Positions 42,392-51,831 of a stretch of 64,000 nucleotides of DNA are shown one piece after another. The position numbers and the translations under genes were made by a program. Source of the stretch: an uncultured Duncaniella sp. (GTDB taxonomy: Bacteria > Bacteroidota > Bacteroidia > Bacteroidales > Muribaculaceae); assembly GCA_910576785.1 (NCBI GenBank), contig CAJTJG010000002.1, positions 142,071-206,070 on the forward strand, in the 5' to 3' direction. Below the pieces are notes generated by a model, which was not told where the DNA came from, did not search any database, and saw only the letters and a list, made by a program, of their open reading frames with translations. The stretch's first letter is position 1, and the number at the start of each line of letters is the position of its first letter.

Positions 42392-42847
42392 ATGAAAAAG
42401 CAGGTTACTATCTTTATGTTTATTGCCTGTCTTATAATGACAGCTTGCAGTAACGATGATGAGCCAATAGTGATAGACAATATCGTTGGCACATGGCATG
42501 TTCAATATCCCGCGGGATTACAAACAGAGGGATTTATCGAATGGTCTTTTAACTCGAATGGAGAACTTTCCATTCGCAATTATGACGTGTTTGCAGGAGA
42601 TTATACCTCCGAGTATGTCTATTCAATTTCTGAAGAGAACAGATCCATAACTATCTCTGGAGATATAAAGAATATAGATGGAGATGCGACTACTGATAAG
42701 TTCGCCATCTATGAGATTGTAAAACTCTCTAAAAAAGAATTGCGGATAAAACAGTCATGGTTGAATACAAGCTATGATGATTTGGCTCCCGAAGATAAAA
42801 ATGACTTTCTATTGGAAGCGTATAAAGAAGTAACCTTTAGACGCTGA
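42392..42847 (+). CDS. Lipocalin-like lipoprotein
   Basis: A 151-residue protein: lipobox ACLIMTAC, then DNIVGTWHVQYP, the conserved start of lipocalin-like domains, and alternating strands up to YKEVTFRR. It is probably surface or periplasmic and may bind a small hydrophobic ligand, by family analogy only. It differs from the lipoprotein at 38508 in sequence but has the same plan. Confidence 0.7.
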   Translation: MKKQVTIFMFIACLIMTACSNDDEPIVIDNIVGTWHVQYPAGLQTEGFIEWSFNSNGELSIRNYDVFAGDYTSEYVYSISEENRSITISGDIKNIDGDATTDKFAIYEIVKLSKKELRIKQSWLNTSYDDLAPEDKNDFLLEAYKEVTFRR

Positions 42848-42861
42848 GAGTCTTGCCTCTT

Positions 42862-42930
42862 CAATATCTTGAACAATCCACGACCATATATCCCAGTCAA
42901 GTAACCACCTTCTGCAAACTTAAACCACTC
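42862..42930 (+). pseudogene. Second degraded 3' fragment of a lipocalin-like gene
   Basis: The stretch reads YPSQVTTFCKLKPLRN in one frame, resembling the end YPNKTITFYKLKARNR of the lipoprotein at 38508. It has neither start nor upstream part. Confidence 0.5.
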
Positions 42931-42937
42931 AGAAACA

Positions 42938-44005
42938 ATGATTCGTTGGTCTATTTTAACGATAATAGTGATATTTGGCGTGCTAACAGCCAATGCTAAT
43001 AATCCGCATTTGTTCTCAACGTCCAAATGCCTTGATTTGCTCTGTTCATTCCAATATTATGACAAAATAAAAAGCAGTCCTCAGTTTATGGATTTGCAGA
43101 ATGATTCAAGTTTTGTCAAGGCATTAGATAGGATTAATTCTCGGACTCGTGCCTCTAAACTATGTAATGCGTATATAAAATATGGAACAGATTTGAATAA
43201 CGCAGACAGTTGTATGTTTTTCATGGAGAACATGGTTAGCCTTGTTCCTAAAGCTGAGCAACAAACCGAATGGATTAGAAACATGATTGAGATTCAGGAA
43301 GAATTATGCTATGTCACCAAACGCTTGATTCAGAATGGATATTGTGAATATTGGGATAGCATTGTAAATCCAAATCTACAACAACAGATTGACGTATATT
43401 ATTCCACTATTCCAGTTGGATTACTTGATGCAATACACTCTGAATTGAGAGATTTTGCAGAACCGGAGATATTATCTAAGTCTCCGTCCAAAACATATAT
43501 AGTTGATATAGACAATGCTTTCAATCTTGATGATGAATCATTCTGTTGTACTCCTTTCCTCTTGGATCCGGAACTTGAACAGAAATATCATCTGGATTTC
43601 GTAAAAGTATATATTCATGAAAATTTACATAGACTGTATATTTCACAGGAACTAATGGGCCTTCTTAACGACTTGCTACAAGATGATTTTTATAGTAAAC
43701 ACGAAAAAATTGCAGTTCAACACAATGAAGGGCAGAATGAAGCCTTCGTTGTTGCAGCCGAAGTATTTTTGTCCAATAAATTAGGTCGTAGAAGTTCGCT
43801 TGATGCGTATAATGAATTTTTGGAATATGTAGATGGCAGTTTAGTCCTTGCGCCAATTATTTATATTCATTTACCGGAACGAGCACACAATGAGACCTTT
43901 AATGATTTTCTTATCAGGCTATTCAATGAGGGTAACATAAAAAGCGGCTCAGTCAAGGCTGAATATGATAAGGCAATGCGCCAGTTAAAAGAGAACTCAA
44001 TTTAG
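42938..44005 (+). CDS. Secreted HExxH zinc-metallopeptidase-like protein
   Basis: A 355-residue protein with a signal peptide (SILTIIVIFGVLTANA). His227-Glu228-x-x-His231 in YIHENLHRLY is a zincin motif. About 50 residues later NEGQNEAFVVAAEVFLSN offers glutamates in the place of a third metal ligand, as in gluzincins. Residues 25-200 are helical. The protein is probably periplasmic or secreted and may cleave a peptide handled by the neighbouring barrels; no substrate can be named. I do not recognise a named peptidase family, so activity is inference. Confidence 0.6.
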   Translation: MIRWSILTIIVIFGVLTANANNPHLFSTSKCLDLLCSFQYYDKIKSSPQFMDLQNDSSFVKALDRINSRTRASKLCNAYIKYGTDLNNADSCMFFMENMVSLVPKAEQQTEWIRNMIEIQEELCYVTKRLIQNGYCEYWDSIVNPNLQQQIDVYYSTIPVGLLDAIHSELRDFAEPEILSKSPSKTYIVDIDNAFNLDDESFCCTPFLLDPELEQKYHLDFVKVYIHENLHRLYISQELMGLLNDLLQDDFYSKHEKIAVQHNEGQNEAFVVAAEVFLSNKLGRRSSLDAYNEFLEYVDGSLVLAPIIYIHLPERAHNETFNDFLIRLFNEGNIKSGSVKAEYDKAMRQLKENSI

Positions 44006-44043
44006 CGTATGTCTAACGCTTTGAAACTAATCAGCAAATAATT

Positions 44044-46137
44044 ATGGCAAAGTTTATCACATCAATAATATTGTCGGCAGTCATCGCAATTCCTGTGTAT
44101 GCTCAGGAACAGGCTGACACGTTGAAGACGCAAGAACTGAATGAGGTTGTGGTGCAAGCTCAGATGCAACGTACCTCATCGTCAAAGTCAACCTATACGC
44201 CTACGGGTAAGCAGAAGAATGCGGCTCAGAACACTGTGGATCTTCTGCGTCAGATGGCGATACCTCAAATCAGGATAAACCCTATTGATGAGACCGTTAC
44301 CGACAATGCAGGCGGCAACGTTGCCATTTACATCAATTTCCTTGAAGCCTCCAAAGAGGAAATGGAAGGACTGCGAACCGCTGATGTAAGGCGTGTGGAA
44401 TATCTTGAATTTCCTACTGACCCTCGTTTCCGTGGAGCTGAGAGAGTGATAAACATTATCGTGCAGGAATACGCATACGGTGGTTATACAAAGGTGACTG
44501 CGAATGAAAATTTCCTTGTCGGATTGTCAAGCCGTGTCAACATTTTCTCCAAGTTCTCCTACAAGAAGATGACCTACGACCTGTATGCCGGAGCCAATAA
44601 CTGGAACAACCACCATATTGGAAGCACGACAGAGGGCATTTACCGTTTGACCGGAGAGGATGGCAAAGAATTTTCGCTGACCCGAAAGGAAACACTTGAA
44701 TCCTCTCATTATAAGCAGAACCAATATCCTGTCACTTTCCGAGCCACTTATAACAGTGACAAAATCCAGATACGCAATCTGCTTGCCTTTACAAACTTAG
44801 GAATACCTACAAATGAATATTCCGGGAAATTGGAGTATTCACCAACTTCTGTAGAGGGATATTTGTTTGAGAGGAAGAATCCGAACCGATCCAACTCAGT
44901 CGCTTATTCGGGTACCTATTTCTTCGCTCTGCCAAAGGGATTTTCAGTTGACTTCTCACCATCGTTCAACTATACCCACGGCAACGATTATACTGATTAT
45001 GCTGCATCAGAGCAGCCAACAATATACCGTCATGCTAAAGAGAACGCTTACAACTATCGTCTGAATCTGTATATCCGAAAAAGTTTCGGACAGAAACACT
45101 CTGTAATGTTAGGTGGCAACTATGGCGACAACATCAACCGTCTTGAATACACCGGAAACAACGGATATAGAGATAAATTCCATAACGCTTTTGGCGCAGG
45201 TATGGTCGGCTACAATTTCCAGACACAGAAAATATCTGTTAATCTTGATGCCGGTTTTGCTTGGGAGAACAGTGATATAAACGGGAAGAAAAACAGCGAC
45301 ACTTATCCGTTCACTCATATAAATGTGCGGTATGTTCCAAATCAGAAAAACAGCTTCTCCGCTTATTTTCAGTATGCGACTAACAGCCCCGGCATCTCAG
45401 AGAAATCATCTGACCTACTCCGAGAGAATGAACTGATGTATATTACAGGAAATCCATTATTGGAAAACTGCCGACATACAACCATAAACCTCGCATATAC
45501 ATGGATGCCGTCAAATGCCTTCGGTATGAGTGCCTACGGACGCTATTTCGGTATGTATGACCGTCAGCTACTTACATATGCGCCCTATGATAATGCAAAA
45601 GCTCTGTTACGTTCATATATCAACGATGGTGATTATCTCAATGGAGAGATAGGATTGGCAGCGAACTGGAAACTGCTCAACGGAAAACTTCAGCTATACG
45701 CCAACCCAAGTCAGTCGTTCTATAAATCAACAGGTATCTTCAAAGAGAACTGCAATTCATTCCGTGTGACAGCTCAGGCAAGCTATTATCTCGACAGCTT
45801 CTATTTCCAAGCCTATTATGAAAGTCCTCAGAAAAGTATGTTTACCGCTTCTCCCCGAATAAACAAGGGAAGGAATTTCCATAGTGTGACCGTTGGATGG
45901 GCCAACTCTAACTGGAATTTGCGTGTCATGGCTGCCAATTTCTTCAATAAAGGATGGGACGGCGCGACAAACACCACAGTTTCACCATATTATTGCGAGC
46001 GACAGACTATCATCGGAACATCATCACACCCTCGCATAAACTTCACAGCCACTTATACATTCGGCTATGGCAAGAAAGTGCAGCGAGGCAATGAAGTCGG
46101 CGAACAATCAGGCGCAGCCTCTGCAATCTTAAAGTAA
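44044..46137 (+). CDS. Outer-membrane barrel protein, tandem paralog 1
   Basis: A 697-residue protein: signal peptide (FITSIILSAVIAIPVYAQ), the TonB-box-like LKTQELNEVVVQAQ, a short plug-like domain to about 145 (VDLLRQMAIPQIRINP, VRRVEYLEFPTDPRFRGAER), then a long beta barrel. It has no carboxypeptidase-like domain. It is related to Outer_membrane_beta-barrel_3 receptors. The first 38 codons are nearly identical in the three tandem genes, and the rest has diverged widely. Six bases separate its stop from the next start. Confidence 0.82.
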   Translation: MAKFITSIILSAVIAIPVYAQEQADTLKTQELNEVVVQAQMQRTSSSKSTYTPTGKQKNAAQNTVDLLRQMAIPQIRINPIDETVTDNAGGNVAIYINFLEASKEEMEGLRTADVRRVEYLEFPTDPRFRGAERVINIIVQEYAYGGYTKVTANENFLVGLSSRVNIFSKFSYKKMTYDLYAGANNWNNHHIGSTTEGIYRLTGEDGKEFSLTRKETLESSHYKQNQYPVTFRATYNSDKIQIRNLLAFTNLGIPTNEYSGKLEYSPTSVEGYLFERKNPNRSNSVAYSGTYFFALPKGFSVDFSPSFNYTHGNDYTDYAASEQPTIYRHAKENAYNYRLNLYIRKSFGQKHSVMLGGNYGDNINRLEYTGNNGYRDKFHNAFGAGMVGYNFQTQKISVNLDAGFAWENSDINGKKNSDTYPFTHINVRYVPNQKNSFSAYFQYATNSPGISEKSSDLLRENELMYITGNPLLENCRHTTINLAYTWMPSNAFGMSAYGRYFGMYDRQLLTYAPYDNAKALLRSYINDGDYLNGEIGLAANWKLLNGKLQLYANPSQSFYKSTGIFKENCNSFRVTAQASYYLDSFYFQAYYESPQKSMFTASPRINKGRNFHSVTVGWANSNWNLRVMAANFFNKGWDGATNTTVSPYYCERQTIIGTSSHPRINFTATYTFGYGKKVQRGNEVGEQSGAASAILK

Positions 46138-46143
46138 AGTATT

Positions 46144-48243
46144 ATGGCAAAGATTATCACATCAATCATATTGTCGGCAGTAGCTATACTTCCTGTGTAT
46201 GCGCAGGAACAGGCTGACACGTTGAAGACACAAGAACTGAATGAGGTCGTTGTTATGGCCCGCACACAGCGTGTTGTGAAAAATGGAGTTGAGTACATTC
46301 CGGCAAAAAAGACTAAAAAGACTTCTTTAGATGCTACCAGTCTGCTGCTCAATATGCAAATCCCACAACTGGATATAATACCCGGCTCTACGGAGGTAAA
46401 GACCAACACCGGCAAAGATATATCAATGTTTATTGATTATATTCCGGCAACTGAACAGGATATAAAGGGATTGCGCCCAGAAGATGTGCTTCGGGTGGAA
46501 GTGCTCAACTATCCTGAGGATCCTCGCTTCAATGGCGCACAGCATATTGTCAACTTCGTAATGCAGCACTACGAATGGGGTGGTTATACAAAACTTGGAG
46601 CTGACGGACGCACGATTTCTTCTGATAAAATCGAAGGCAGTGTGTTCTCACGCTTCGTATATCAAAAGTGGACTTTTGACGCATACGCAGTGTCTAATTG
46701 GACTCATGGTAAACATATGTTATCGTCAAGCGAAACTACATTCAGGGATGTGAATTTCAATGATTCACATTACGATGAAATTACTCGCCGTTGGGCGACA
46801 GACGACTATTTGGCTCGTGACAATTCGCAATATGCGTCACTGACAGCCAACTACCGAACTAAAAAGGCGTTTATACAGCACCAGATCAGTTTTGGACGCG
46901 CAGCCAATCCAATTACGCGACAAGCGTCAACTGTAAGTCTGTCGGTTCCCGATTTTGATGACAGCAACGCTCTCAGAACAAAATCGCTCCAGACTCTATA
47001 TCCTGCCATAAAGGGCTATTACTATTTTGATCTGCCTCAATCTAATTCCTTAGTGGCTTCATGGAGTTTCTCATACGGTTCAACAAAAAACAACTCATTA
47101 TATCACCTTTCCGAACTTCAGCCAATCGTCAATGACAACAAGGAGAAAGTTTACGCACCTAATGCTTCCTTACAATGGGCAAAGAAATTCAATAATAACA
47201 ATGCTTTCCGTGTTAATTTGATAACTTATAACTCAATTTATGACACGCGGTATTTCGGTTCTGACAACAGCCGACAGAAATTGCTATCGTCGGAGAATAT
47301 GCTGTTTCTAATCTACACTCAGAATTGGAATAAATTGAGCCTCTACTCGCGCGTTGGGGCATCTTACGTTATTGGCCGTGTAAATGGTGAAAACACTCTT
47401 GAAGAATGGAATCCGCGGCTTGGTCTTCAGTTAGAGTATGAAATTAACGACCGACATTCTGCAAGCATAGAAGGCTGGTGGGGCAACTCTCACCCGGAAG
47501 CATCAACATCAAGTGAGGCATTAGTTCAGTCAAATGAATTGCTGTGGCTACAAGGCAATCCGGATCTGCGCAATACGCTGTTTGCTTCCGCGTCAGCATC
47601 ATATACATATATTCCCACCAACAAACTCTCGCTCACTGCAACACTTGAGTATGAGGGAAATCCTCATAAGCAGGCTTATCGCTTTTATACCCTTGAAGGC
47701 TATGATGGTTTAGTGCGCCAGTCAATCAATAGCGGCGATGCACATTCGTATTCTGCGTGGCTTTCAGCTAATCTCAAATTTTTGAATAACACGTTGAATC
47801 TCCGTTTCAGCGGTCAAGCACAAAGAGTAGTTCTTACAGGGTGCGACGCCCAATCAAAGAATTTACTTTCAGGGCGTGTTAACGTTCAATATTCAAAAAA
47901 CAACTGGTCTGCGATGCTTTTTTATCAATCCCCTCGTCATCTTTTGCATGGGTTCAGCAATGGTATGAATCTAAAATATGCGAATACATACGGTGTAATG
48001 GTGAATTATGCAGTAGGTGCGTTGAAGACAAGCATACAATTCAACAACTGGCTTAGTCGAAATGGCTACGTTGACACATATTTCTATTCTCCAAGGTTTT
48101 CAGAAAACAATCACGTTTGGAATGATGATCTCTCTCGTAGAGTAACCCTATCTCTAACGTATGTATTCAATTATGGCAAAAAGGTATCAACTCAAAATGA
48201 GCAACAAAAAGGTGCTGGAGTTGGCTCTGCAATCTTAAAGTAA
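46144..48243 (+). CDS. Outer-membrane barrel protein, tandem paralog 2
   Basis: A 699-residue paralog with the same signal peptide and LKTQELNEVVVMAR start, a plug-like region (TSLLLNMQIPQLDIIPGSTE, VLRVEVLNYPEDPRFNGAQH) and a barrel ending YVFNYGKKV. It is the most divergent of the three in the plug region, where it lacks the Gln/Ser-rich motif of paralogs 1 and 3. The spacing to paralog 3 is six bases, and both junctions have the same sequence (AGTATT), as expected after tandem duplication. Confidence 0.82.
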   Translation: MAKIITSIILSAVAILPVYAQEQADTLKTQELNEVVVMARTQRVVKNGVEYIPAKKTKKTSLDATSLLLNMQIPQLDIIPGSTEVKTNTGKDISMFIDYIPATEQDIKGLRPEDVLRVEVLNYPEDPRFNGAQHIVNFVMQHYEWGGYTKLGADGRTISSDKIEGSVFSRFVYQKWTFDAYAVSNWTHGKHMLSSSETTFRDVNFNDSHYDEITRRWATDDYLARDNSQYASLTANYRTKKAFIQHQISFGRAANPITRQASTVSLSVPDFDDSNALRTKSLQTLYPAIKGYYYFDLPQSNSLVASWSFSYGSTKNNSLYHLSELQPIVNDNKEKVYAPNASLQWAKKFNNNNAFRVNLITYNSIYDTRYFGSDNSRQKLLSSENMLFLIYTQNWNKLSLYSRVGASYVIGRVNGENTLEEWNPRLGLQLEYEINDRHSASIEGWWGNSHPEASTSSEALVQSNELLWLQGNPDLRNTLFASASASYTYIPTNKLSLTATLEYEGNPHKQAYRFYTLEGYDGLVRQSINSGDAHSYSAWLSANLKFLNNTLNLRFSGQAQRVVLTGCDAQSKNLLSGRVNVQYSKNNWSAMLFYQSPRHLLHGFSNGMNLKYANTYGVMVNYAVGALKTSIQFNNWLSRNGYVDTYFYSPRFSENNHVWNDDLSRRVTLSLTYVFNYGKKVSTQNEQQKGAGVGSAILK

Positions 48244-48249
48244 AGTATT

Positions 48250-50340
48250 ATGGCGAAGATTATTACATCAATAATATTGTCAGCAGTAGCTATACTTCCT
48301 GTGTATGCGCAGGAACAGGCCGACACGTTAAAGACGCAAGAACTGAATGAGGTTGTGGTGCAAGCAACTATGCAACGCACCGGAGCCCAGAAGTCAACAT
48401 ATATCCCGACCTCAAAGCAAAAGAACGCTTCGCAATCGGGAGTGGACTTGCTTAACCACATGGCTATTCCACAGCTCAAAACATCTTTGGGTAATGAAAT
48501 CGAGACAAATTCCGGCAAGAAAGTCGCTGTGTTTATTGACTATTTACCGGCTTCGCAAAATGACCTGACTGCCATGCGTATGTCGGACGTTAAACGGGTT
48601 GAGTATTATGAATATCCATCTGACCCAAGATTGCAGGGAAATGCCTATGTTGTCAACTTCATAATGACTCAATATGAGTATGGAGGCTACGTTAAAGGGT
48701 TCGGACATACCAACCTTATAAGCCTTTGGAGCGAACAGCTTCTCGGTAACATCAGGCTTCAATACAAGAGGATGACTTACGACCTTATGGGATATGGCTT
48801 CAATACCAACAGCACGCATAATGGTTCAGAACTCACAGAAACATATAGGTTGCCACAGTCGGATGGAAGCATCAAGGAATTTAACCGTTTCTCCAATCTT
48901 TCTTCTTCAAAACAGAACAATCAGCAATATCTGGTTGCGTTCAAGGCAACATACAATTCTGATAAGATTCAGGCTTCTTCGCAAATCAACGCCAGCATAA
49001 ATAATACTCCTCATGCAGACAGGAGCGGTTCTGTGACATACACACCGGCTACATATCCTTCTTCTTCGTATGCCTCCATTCTTGACACACGGGCAAAATA
49101 TATAGCATATAACGGTTACTACTTCTTTGCTCTACCCCAAAATAACTCTCTGACCTTCATTCCTTCTTACGTTTACTCTCATACAGATCAAAATTCCTCT
49201 TATCTTGAGACAGGTTTTTCTGAGATTCTGAATGGTGCTGTTGACAATACAAATCAACTGAAAGGTGATTTGAAATTCAACCATGATTTTGGAAAGTATG
49301 GCAATCTTCTCGGTTTTATGAGAGGGTCGTATGAGTACAACCGAACCCGATATACCGGATCTGCAACTTCTTTTGATAAAGCCAAATCCACCCGAATAGG
49401 GGTTGGTGCGACTTATAATATAACAATCGGTAATTTCTATGGAATGACCGGATTTGGCTGGGACTGGGACAGGCTTCAATTCGGAGACATGGTTGACAAA
49501 CCATCTTCCCCGTGGTTTGACCTTTCCTTACAATATGGTTTTAATGACAAACATTCAGTTTCAACAACTTTTCATTACAGTTCATGGTCTCCGTCAGCCA
49601 ACTATAAGAGCGAGAATATAATTCAATCAACACCATTATTGCGTTATACCGGCAACCCCAATCTTGTGCCATCAAAAAGCTACGATTTTGAAGTGAATTA
49701 CACTTGGTTACCGAACAACAATTACAGCTTCAGTGCTTTTGGATGGGCTTGGATAGTTGGCGATAGATATGCGTATGATTATGAAGCAAATGCCGATGGT
49801 GTATTGAGAACCATAAAGCAACCTATAGGTAGTTATGCACAAGGAAAGTATGGCATTAACGGTACTGCACGCTTTTTGAACAGGACGCTTGTTTTTACCG
49901 CCCAAGTAGGACAAGTCCTTAATCATAACGGCAAGCCGTATAATGTAAATCATTCATATATCGACTGGTATGCAAGAGTGAGATATTATCTTGGCAACTG
50001 GAATTTTACCTTTACTTATATTTCCAACAACGGAAGTGCCGACGGATTTATGAATGGTATATGGAACCGTAGTAAGAGTGATTGGTATCTCACTTTCGGA
50101 TGGTCAAATTCTGACTGGAATGTAAGGGCCGATTTCATCAATTTCACAAGGTGGAATTGGCGGAATGACCGACAGGAAATGCACAGCCAATATTATGATA
50201 CTAACGAACAATTAATCAACGGAAGGAGCCGCGCGTTCATTCAACTTTCAGCCACTTACACATTTGGATTTGGCAAGAAAGTCAGCCGTGACAATGAACC
50301 GGGTACTTCCACATCGGCATCATCTGGTATATTGAAATAA
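48250..50340 (+). CDS. Outer-membrane barrel protein, tandem paralog 3
   Basis: A 696-residue paralog: shared signal and LKTQELNEVVVQAT start, plug-like region (VDLLNHMAIPQLKTSLGNEI, VKRVEYYEYPSDPRLQGNAY), and barrel ending TYTFGFGKKV. It is last in the run and is followed by a hairpin terminator, so the cargo operon probably ends here. The function is likely transport or adhesion at the cell surface; the ligand is unknown. Confidence 0.82.
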   Translation: MAKIITSIILSAVAILPVYAQEQADTLKTQELNEVVVQATMQRTGAQKSTYIPTSKQKNASQSGVDLLNHMAIPQLKTSLGNEIETNSGKKVAVFIDYLPASQNDLTAMRMSDVKRVEYYEYPSDPRLQGNAYVVNFIMTQYEYGGYVKGFGHTNLISLWSEQLLGNIRLQYKRMTYDLMGYGFNTNSTHNGSELTETYRLPQSDGSIKEFNRFSNLSSSKQNNQQYLVAFKATYNSDKIQASSQINASINNTPHADRSGSVTYTPATYPSSSYASILDTRAKYIAYNGYYFFALPQNNSLTFIPSYVYSHTDQNSSYLETGFSEILNGAVDNTNQLKGDLKFNHDFGKYGNLLGFMRGSYEYNRTRYTGSATSFDKAKSTRIGVGATYNITIGNFYGMTGFGWDWDRLQFGDMVDKPSSPWFDLSLQYGFNDKHSVSTTFHYSSWSPSANYKSENIIQSTPLLRYTGNPNLVPSKSYDFEVNYTWLPNNNYSFSAFGWAWIVGDRYAYDYEANADGVLRTIKQPIGSYAQGKYGINGTARFLNRTLVFTAQVGQVLNHNGKPYNVNHSYIDWYARVRYYLGNWNFTFTYISNNGSADGFMNGIWNRSKSDWYLTFGWSNSDWNVRADFINFTRWNWRNDRQEMHSQYYDTNEQLINGRSRAFIQLSATYTFGFGKKVSRDNEPGTSTSASSGILK

Positions 50341-50402
50341 TAACAGCTAATCATACAAACAAATCTCTCCAAGCTCTCGGCGTAATGTCGGGAGCTGTTA
50401 TT
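50338..50402 (+). terminator. Hairpin closing the outer-membrane cargo cluster
   Basis: AATAACAGCT (50338-50347) pairs with AGCTGTTATT (50393-50402), with further partial pairing inside (AGCTC/GGGAGCT). It lies directly on the stop codon of the last barrel gene. Confidence 0.65.
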
Positions 50403-50448
50403 TAAGAACCATTCAAAAATGTATTCATCATATTTTATAACCAGAGCA

Positions 50449-51648
50449 ATGAACAAGATTCTCATTGTAGATGCGTCCGCATCCGACGGGAGAATTATGG
50501 CAGGCTTGTTGACACGAGCCGGTTATAATCCTGTTGTTACGGATTGCATCGAGGCCGGAAAAGTTGAGGCGGCAAAGCTGCCTCCCGGCGCGGTTATCGT
50601 CACGGCAATGCGATTGTCGGACGGTACCGCAAAAGAGTTTATTAACTGGCTGAAGACCGAGGGATACAAATTCCCTGTCATAGCCATAGTGGATAACCTG
50701 AACACTGACGCTGTTGATGTTATGCGTGGAGGTGGAGCCATTGATGTGGTTCAGAGGCTTGCACTTGACAAGCAACTGGTAAGAACTGTCGGTGAATATG
50801 CCCGACCGGAACACATCGTGTTGACGCTCGGTAATCAATTGTTGCCACGCAAAAGCGAGGCATGGCAGAAGATTGAGGAAAAAATAACAGCCATTGCCGC
50901 AACCAATGCCAACGCAATCATCTTTGGCGAGTGCGGTTCGGGCAAGGAACAGGTGGCGCATCAAATCTACCTCAACAGTTCGCGGGAGCAGAAACCGATA
51001 ACAATCGTTGATGCCGGAGGTGCGGCCCTTGTTGGCAGACACAATCCAGAAAATGAGCGCAGTGAAATCTATAATCGCATTGAGGGATACTTTCACAAGT
51101 CGGCAGGTGGAACAATCATAATCAAGAATGTGCATCTTCTGACCTTTGAAAAACAATCGGTTTTACTGCATATCCTCGAAACCGAACACCCCGATGTTCG
51201 TGTGATCTGCACCGCAGAGCCGGACTTGTTGAAAATGATAACGGAAAAGACATTCCGCCCTAACTTGTTCTTCATACTCCGACAGTCGGACATTGCTGTG
51301 CCGCCGCTGAAAGAAACGACAGAGGACATTCCCGTGATCGCCGACTTCTTTCTCAAACGCTATGCCGCCCAGACCGGTAAGCAGCGAAAACACCTCGACG
51401 CATCGGCAATAAAGGCGTTGAAACTCTACCCATGGCCCGGCAACGTACGTGAACTTAAAGACATCGTACTTTTCGCTGTCATCCACGCCAAAGGCGACAC
51501 AATCACAGCCGCAGACATCAGCTTCAATCTTTCGGACGCTTCGCTTATTGAAGATTTGCACATGAGTCAACAGGCTTTGAAAAATATAAAATCGAAGATG
51601 CTCTTACACGCACAGGCTGGATTAAATCACAAGCAGCCAAACTACTAA
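50449..51648 (+). CDS. RteB-like NtrC-family regulator, degenerate, HTH out of frame
   Basis: A 399-residue frame begun at MNKILIVDAS (50449). A receiver-like domain (1-115) has VIVTAMRLSDG where the phosphorylated Asp would stand, so it is probably not phosphorylated. The AAA+ domain (about 135-355) keeps a Walker A (GECGSGKEQVAHQIY) and WPGNVREL. It lacks the GAFTGA loop and has IIIKNVHLL in place of the Walker B Asp-Glu. The Fis-type HTH is not in this frame; it continues in the -1 frame to 51707. In CTnDOT, RteB activates rteC, and rteC follows here. It could be a damaged gene, a frameshifted one, or a co-opted DNA-free scaffold. Confidence 0.75.
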   Translation: MNKILIVDASASDGRIMAGLLTRAGYNPVVTDCIEAGKVEAAKLPPGAVIVTAMRLSDGTAKEFINWLKTEGYKFPVIAIVDNLNTDAVDVMRGGGAIDVVQRLALDKQLVRTVGEYARPEHIVLTLGNQLLPRKSEAWQKIEEKITAIAATNANAIIFGECGSGKEQVAHQIYLNSSREQKPITIVDAGGAALVGRHNPENERSEIYNRIEGYFHKSAGGTIIIKNVHLLTFEKQSVLLHILETEHPDVRVICTAEPDLLKMITEKTFRPNLFFILRQSDIAVPPLKETTEDIPVIADFFLKRYAAQTGKQRKHLDASAIKALKLYPWPGNVRELKDIVLFAVIHAKGDTITAADISFNLSDASLIEDLHMSQQALKNIKSKMLLHAQAGLNHKQPNY

Positions 51649-51707
51649 AGATAAGTCGTACAACACTGGATTACAAAATAAAACAATACGGCCTATCTCA
51701 AAGCTAA
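51580..51707 (+). other. Out-of-frame Fis-type HTH of the RteB-like gene
   Basis: From the A5 run at 51580-51584 the -1 frame reads YKIEDALTRTGWIKSQAAKL and on to TTLDYKIKQYGLSQS, stopping at 51705-51707. This is a textbook NtrC C-terminal HTH. One extra A in the run, or a -1 ribosomal slip at GAAAAAT, would join it to the upstream frame. Confidence 0.8.
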
Positions 51708-51739
51708 CGGTGAATATCCGTTAATTCGCCATTTTTTTG

Positions 51740-51747
51740 TATCTTTG
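51740..51747 (+). promoter_or_regulatory. -7 box before the structured region upstream of rteC
   Basis: TATCTTTG lies in the 474-base gap between the RteB-like gene and rteC, about 90 bases before the folded RNA element. A -33 element is not clear. Confidence 0.45.
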
Positions 51748-51831
51748 TGGCGAATTTGGAAATAATGGCGCTTGGAGAGCCGGCGCATTCTGATACAACA
51801 TAACATAAGACCGCTTATGGATTAACTGAAA

